From Adiantum capillus-veneris (taxonomy: Eukaryota > Streptophyta > Polypodiopsida > Polypodiales > Pteridaceae): 60,000 bases of DNA. Under the pieces are notes generated by a model. It made no database searches, was not told the origin of the DNA, and worked only from the letters and a program-made list of their open reading frames with translations. Position numbers and translations under genes: made by a program. Positions 54,860 to 60,000 of the stretch are shown piece by piece. Within the stretch, counting starts at the first letter, position 1. The number at the start of each line of letters is the position of its first letter. Location: positions 60,467,684 to 60,527,683 of the forward strand of contig CM043942.1 in NCBI GenBank assembly GCA_014529385.2. The letters run 5' to 3'.

Positions 54860-56441
54860 GAGAAGAGTGCACCTCAGTTGAGAAGATCTGAGAGTTATCC
54901 ACTTGATAGATTGACATACAATGGTTACATGCGTACACATTATGCATACATGGTTTCACGTGTGCAACATAAAGAGCCTACATGTTTTCAAGAGGCAATT
55001 GGAAAATCAAAATGGCAGTCAGCTATGGATGATGAGATGGATGCACGTGTGCAAGTCAGATGGTAGTGTGGAAAGATACAAAGCGAGGCTTGTTGCTAAA
55101 GGTTATGCACAAACAAAAGGTCTTGATTATGATGAGACATTTAGTCTAGTTGCAAAGATAACAACAGTCAGATTGGTGATAGAAATGGCAAGTATGTTCA
55201 GTTGGAAGTTACGGCAAATGGATGTGAATAATGCATTCTTGAATGGTGACTTGGAAGAAGAAGTTTATATGATACAACCAGAGAGTTATGAACACACAGA
55301 GTTTCTTTATTATGTGTGTAAGTTGAAGAAAGCATTGTTTGGTTTGAAGCAAGAATCTAGAGCTTGGTGTGAAAAGATAACCAGATTCTTGAAGAAGATT
55401 GGATTTAAACAGTCTACTGTTGATCACTCATTGTTTTTGAAGCATGTTGATGGAGAGATCGCCGTTATTTTTATCTATGTTGATGACTTGATTCTCACTG
55501 GAAGTCATGATGAGCAAATTTTGCATGTCAAGAAGAGTTTGTTGAGAGAATTCAACATGAAGGACCTTGGTGAGTTGATATATTTCTTGGGAATTGAAAT
55601 TTTCGACACTTTATCAGGAATTTGGATGATACAAAGACAATACGCGTTGGATATGCTTGAGAAGTGTGGAATGACATCGTACAAACCGGTTGATACACCT
55701 CTTGATCAAAATGTGAAGTTGTTTGATGATGGACATTACATTGAGGATGTCACTATGTACCGAAAGATGGTTGGAAGCCTCATTTACTTGACAATAACAA
55801 GGCCAGATTTGAGTTATGCAGTGGGTGTTGTGAGTCAATTCATGCAAAAGCCATGTAAAAGTCATCTTGATGCAGTGAGACGGATTATGAGATATGTGAA
55901 AGCCACTGTCAGTTATGGAATGTTTTATGAAAAGAATGGGAAGCTTTGTCTTTATGGTTACACAGATGCAGATTGGGCAGGAGATTTTATGGATATAAGA
56001 TCTACAAGTGGTTATGCATTTTCCATTGGCAATGGTATGATAAGTTGGAGTAGCAAGAAGCAATCAACTGTAGCATTATCAAGTATAGAAGCTGAATATC
56101 GTGGAGCAGCTTTGGCAGCATGTGAAGAGTCATGGTTGAGAGTGCTTATGGTAGAATTTGGTTTTAACTATCTTGACAGTGTCATTATATATTGTGACAA
56201 TATTAGCAGCATGATGTTGGTAAAGAATCCAGTCTACCATGATCGCACTAAACACATTGAGGTACATTATCACTTCATTAGAGAAAACGTTTTGGCAGGT
56301 GAGATTGATTTGGTGTATGTGAAGACAAATGATCAAGTTGCGGATATATTCACAAAAACTCTTGGAAAGGAGAAGTTTGGCTACTTTCGTGAAGCATTCG
56401 GAATACATCATATGCAAGCTCACTCTGAGCTTGAGGGGGAG
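54860..56441 (+). pseudogene. Copia E copy 2 reverse transcriptase and RNase H, mostly open
   Basis: A nearly continuous frame (54921-56447, 508 codons from an in-frame ATG) covers RT and RNase H: KARLVAKGYAQTKGLDYDET, LRQMDVNNAFLNGDLEEEVY, FIYVDDLILTG, GYTDADWAGDFMDIRSTSG, EAEYRGAALAACEESW and RTKHIEVHYHFIRENV. Compared with copy 1 it lacks the solo LTR and about 85 bp that encode the first RT motif region (near 55050). The upstream start is a frame-shifted piece (54878-55066). All catalytic residues of RT and RNase H appear present, but there is no gag, protease or integrase. Confidence 0.9.
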
Positions 56442-56668
56442 TGTTAAAGAATATATCCATTGTGCTATTGGCGTTCGGACACAGACTATACTATGTTGTA
56501 AATATACTTTGGATAATAGTTCAAAGAGAAGAAGAAGAGAAGAGCAGCACGTTGAATGGCTACTTGCAAGGTAACGATTGTGTGTGTGTGTGTGTGTGTG
56601 TCTTGATGTGTGTTGGTGTGTGTGAATAGTCTTCTTTTCTACCTTCTCCATCACCTGCACACTCTACA
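56442..56668 (+). repeat. 3' LTR of copia E
   Basis: 227 bp, TGTTAAAGAATATATCC…CACTCTACA, preceded by the purine tract and followed at once by satellite sequence (CCTAAGGCACCC). Confidence 0.9.
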
Positions 56669-57100
56669 CCTAAGGCACCCTATGGCCTTATGGTCATAGG
56701 GTGGTCTCACATCGTACTATAGGGTGACCAATGTCCCATCTGGCCATAGGGTACCAATGTACAATCTCAAGGGTCATAGGGTTCCCTATGTTCCTATTGA
56801 AGATCCTATGGCCATAGGGCCATAGGATCTCCAAAACATATATATGGCACTATGGCCATAGGATCACATGGTGCTCTATGTCCGATCTAGAGACCTTGTG
56901 GCCCAAGGGCCTTAGGGTCGCAATGTACAATCTCAAGGGCCATAGGGTTCCCTATGTTACTTTTGGAGATAGGGTGGCACTAGGGCCATAGAATCTCCAA
57001 AAGCAACATAATGAACTTAGGACCATAGGATCAAAGGGTGACCTATTGGAGACCTTGTGGCCCAAGGGCCATAGTGTGGGAATGTACAATCTCAAGGGCC
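56669..57100 (+). repeat. ATAGG satellite, irregular units
   Basis: Irregular repeats built from CCTATGGCCATAGG-type palindromes, CAATGTACAATCTCAAGGGC and GTTCCCTATGTTCC. Units vary in length. The array abuts the copia E LTR without spacer. Confidence 0.9.
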
Positions 57101-57590
57101 ATAGGGTTCCCTATGTTCCTTTTGGAGATCATATGGTCCTCGGACCATAGGATTTCCAAAATAAACATATGGCCCTACAGACATAGGATCACAGGGTTCC
57201 CTATGTTTCTTTTGGAGATCCTATGGTCCTCGGACCATAGGATCTCCAAAATGAACATATGGCCCTACGGACATAGGATCGCAGGGTTCCCTATGTTCCT
57301 TTTGGAGATCCTATGGTCCTCGGGCCATAGGATCTCCAAAATGAACATATGGCCCTACGGACATAGGATCGCAAGGTTCCCTATGTTCCTTTTGGAGATC
57401 ATATGGTCCTCGGGCCATAGGATCTCCAAAATGAACATATGGCCCTACGGACATAGGATCATAGGGTTCCCTATGTTCCTTTTGGAGATCCTATGGTCCT
57501 CGGGCCATAGGATCTCCAAAATGAACAGATGGCCCTACGGACATAGGATCATAGGGTTCCCTATGTTCCTTTTGGAGATCCTATGGTCCT
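57101..57590 (+). repeat. 90-bp tandem repeat array
   Basis: Six units with an exact 90-bp period (the word AGGGTTCCCTATGTTCCTTT recurs, slightly varied, at about 57103, 57193, 57283, 57373, 57463 and 57553). Each unit holds a hairpin with arms GGAGATCCTATGGTCC and the complement, separated by a 2-base loop. Because 90 is a multiple of three, a frame of 192 codons stays open across the array, but it is a repetitive translation of the satellite and not a credible protein. Confidence 0.95.
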
Positions 57591-58270
57591 CAGACACTAT
57601 GGCCCAAGGGCCATAGGATGGCAATGTACAATCTCAAGGGCCATATGGTTCCCTATGTTCCTTCTGAAGATCCTATGGCACTAGCGCCATAGAATCTTCA
57701 AAAGGAACATAAGGAACCTATGGACATAGGATCAAAAGGTGCCCTATGTTCCATCTTGAGACCTTGTGGCCCAAGGGCCATAGGGTGTATTTGTAATATC
57801 TCAAGGGCCGTAGGGTTCCATATGTTTTTTTTGGAGATCCTATGGCCCTATATCCATAGGATCACAGGGTGCCCTACGTCCCATCTAGAGACCTTGTGGC
57901 CCAAGGGCCATAGGGTGACAATCTACAATCTGAAGGTCCATAGGATTCCCTATGTTCTCTAGGGTCACAAGGTGCCCTACGTTACATATGAAGACCCTAT
58001 GGCACTTGGGTGGAAATGTACAATCGCAAGGGCCATATGATTTCCTATGTTCCTTTTGGAGATCCTATGGCCCTAGAGCCCTAGGTGCATGGGCCTGCCA
58101 TGGTGACCGTTAATATGCACCATAGTGTACCCTATGTATGTAGGCCACCCTCGGTCCCTTGGATGCACTCTGTCCCATCTAAAGACCTTGTGGTCCAAGA
58201 GCCATAGGGTGACAATCTACAATCTCAAGGGCCATAGGATTCCCTATGTTCCCTAGGGTCACAAGGTTCC
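57591..58270 (+). repeat. ATAGG satellite, irregular units
   Basis: Diverged units similar to 56669-57100, with CTTGTGGCCCAAGGGCCATA repeated at about 57752, 57892 and, degenerate, near 58186. Confidence 0.9.
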
Positions 58271-60000
58271 CTACATTCCATCTGAAACAATGAGGGCACC
58301 TTGTGGCCTTCGGGCCATAGGATCTCTATGTAGAGCATAGAGAGCTTCTTACTACCATAGAGGGAACCCTATGGCCTTCAGGCCACAGGGTGTCAATATA
58401 GAGATAACAGAGGTTCTTACTAGCATAGAGGGGACCCTATGGCCTTCAGCCCACAAGGTCTCCTCAATATAGAGAAAATAGTGTTTTTTATTGGCATAGA
58501 GAGCACCCTATGGACCTGGGTCCATAGGTTGCCAAAAAACTGTCATGAATGGTTTCTTTAAAACATACAGGGCACAAGGTGCCCTTAGGGTCATAAGATG
58601 TGTAGAGCATAGAGAGGTTCTTACTAGCATACAGGGGACTCTATGGCCTGAAGGCCACAGGGTCCCAATATGGAGCATAGATCGGTTCTTACTAGCATAG
58701 AGAGACCAAATAGTGCTTTATACATGGGGCCATAAGGTGTCAAAACAATGAGGGTTTTTTCAAAACAATGAGGGCACCTTGTGGCCTTGGGTCCATAGGA
58801 TGTCAATATAGAGCATAGAGCATAGAGCATAGAGAGCTTCTTACTACCATAGAGGGAGCCACAAGGTGTCAATATAGAGAAAATAGAGGTTCTAGCATAG
58901 AGGGGACCCTATGGCCTTCAGCCCACAAGGTCTTCTCAATATAGAGCAATAGTGTTTTTTACTGACATGGAGAGCACCCCATGGCCCTGGGTCCATAGGT
59001 TGCCAAAAAAACCCTCATAAAGGGTTTTTTTAAAACATACAAGGCACCTTCTGCCCTTAGGGTCATAAGATGTGAAGAGCATAGAGAGGTTCTTACTAGC
59101 ATACATAGGAACCTATGGCTTGACCGCCATAGGGTCCCAATATAGAGCATAGATCGGTTCTTACTAGCATAGAGAGACCAAATAGTGCTTTATACCTGGG
59201 AGCATAATGTGCCAAAATAATGAGGGTTTTTACAAAGCTATGAGGGCACCTTGTGGCCTTGGGGCCATAGGATATCAATATAGAGCATAGAGCATAAAGG
59301 ATAGAGAGCTTCTTACTATCATAGAGGGAACCCTATGGCCTTCAGGCCACAGGGTGTCAACGTAGAGAAAACAGAGGTTCTTACTAGCATAGAGGGGACC
59401 CTATGGCCTTCAGCCTCAATGGCATAGAGAGAATCCTATGGCCCTGGGTCCATAGGTTGCCAAAAAACCCTCATGAAGGGTTTCTTCAAAACATATAGGA
59501 TGTGTAGAACATAGAGAGTTACTTACTAGCATAGGGGGGACCCTATGGCCTTCAGGCCATAGGGTGCCAATATAGAGCATAGATTGGTTCTTACTAACAT
59601 AAAGAGACCAAATAGTGCTTTGTACATGTGGCCATCGGGTCCCAAAATAACATTGAGGGTTTTTTCGAAACAATGAGGGCACCTTGTGACCTTGGGGCCA
59701 TAGGATGTCAATAAAGAGCATAGATCATAGAGCATAGAGATCTTCTTACTAGCATACAAGGAACCCTATGGCCTTCAGGCCACACGGTGTCAACGTAGAG
59801 AAAACACAGGTTCTCACTAACATAGAGGGGAACCTATGGCCTTCAGCCCACAAAAGTCTCCTCAATATAGAGCAAATAGTGTTTTTACTAGCATAGAGAG
59901 CACCCTATGGCCCTGGGTCCATAGGTTGCCAAAAAACCATCATGAAGGATTTCTTCAAAACATAGAGGGCACCTTGTGCCCTTGGGGTCATAGTATGTGT
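58271..60000 (+). repeat. Higher-order satellite, period ~457-471 bp
   Basis: A second satellite type. The anchor GGTTGCCAAAAAA recurs at 58527, 58998, 59455 and 59924 (spacing 471, 457, 469), and AGACCAAATAGTGCTTTA at about 58703, 59175 and 59605. Each long unit contains several subunits (CATAGAGAGGTTCTTACTAGC, CCCTATGGCCTTCAGGCCAC, CACCTTGTGGCCTTGGG). The array continues past the window end. No genes. Confidence 0.92.

Noticed and set aside
57038-57616. 192-codon repetitive protein
   Set aside because: It is the translation of a 90-bp satellite whose period is a multiple of three; no promoter or non-repeat domain.
57101-60000. CRISPR array
   Set aside because: Units are tandem with no unique spacers, and the context is a plant-type genome.

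Overview
This is a gene-poor, repeat-dense stretch of a nuclear genome, almost certainly from a land plant with a large genome. The evidence is nested Ty3/gypsy and Ty1/copia elements of plant type (a second plant-type RNase H domain, initiator tRNA-Met primer sites, short copia LTRs), plant-like GT-AG introns and satellite DNA. I cannot name the species. No ordinary host gene, tRNA or rRNA gene was recognised.

Layout. 1-860: 3' end of a gypsy element. 1028-4892 (minus): gypsy element A, with LTR and primer site, carrying a small MITE. 5131-6354 and 15895-16500: two halves of one copia element, split inside its integrase by a 9.54 kb DNA element at 6355-15894. 16500-19233: non-coding apart from one doubtful acidic ORF. 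19234-24003 (plus): gypsy remnants of family B. 25640-29635 (minus): gypsy element C with dual RNase H, interrupted at 25847-27730 by an LTR element (target duplication TAACG). 30222-35755 (minus): a complete copia element with 192 bp LTRs and target duplication GACCT. 35761-50935 (plus): long gypsy element D, interrupted by a 2.7 kb non-autonomous LTR element (44610-47286, ACTTC) and a 1.3 kb TTAA-flanked element (47972-49293). 52083-56668: duplicated copia E copies sharing LTRs. 56669-60000: satellite arrays built from palindromic ATAGG/CCTAT units.

The standout is the 6355-15894 element. It has imperfect terminal inverted repeats and a 2-bp duplication (GG), and its removal makes the interrupted copia integrase frame continuous. 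It carries two genes on each strand, converging on a large nested palindrome (about 11105-11925). The genes are a four-exon candidate transposase (7000-9953), a 298-codon histone H3-like gene with a perfect ARTKQT N-terminus, a long basic/acidic tail and a complete H3 fold (10093-10989), and two unrecognised intron-containing genes (12050-13631 and 13876-15216, minus). Each has its own remains of promoter, introns or long open frame. To my knowledge a DNA transposon carrying its own H3 variant is not a described element class. The copy is decayed, mostly by point nonsense mutations.

A second theme is unusual gypsy architecture: retropepsin-like domains downstream of the integrase in two elements, and two consecutive integrase zinc-binding modules in element D. 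All LTR-element genes here are broken by stops or frameshifts. The complete copia element and copia E copy 2 are the least decayed.
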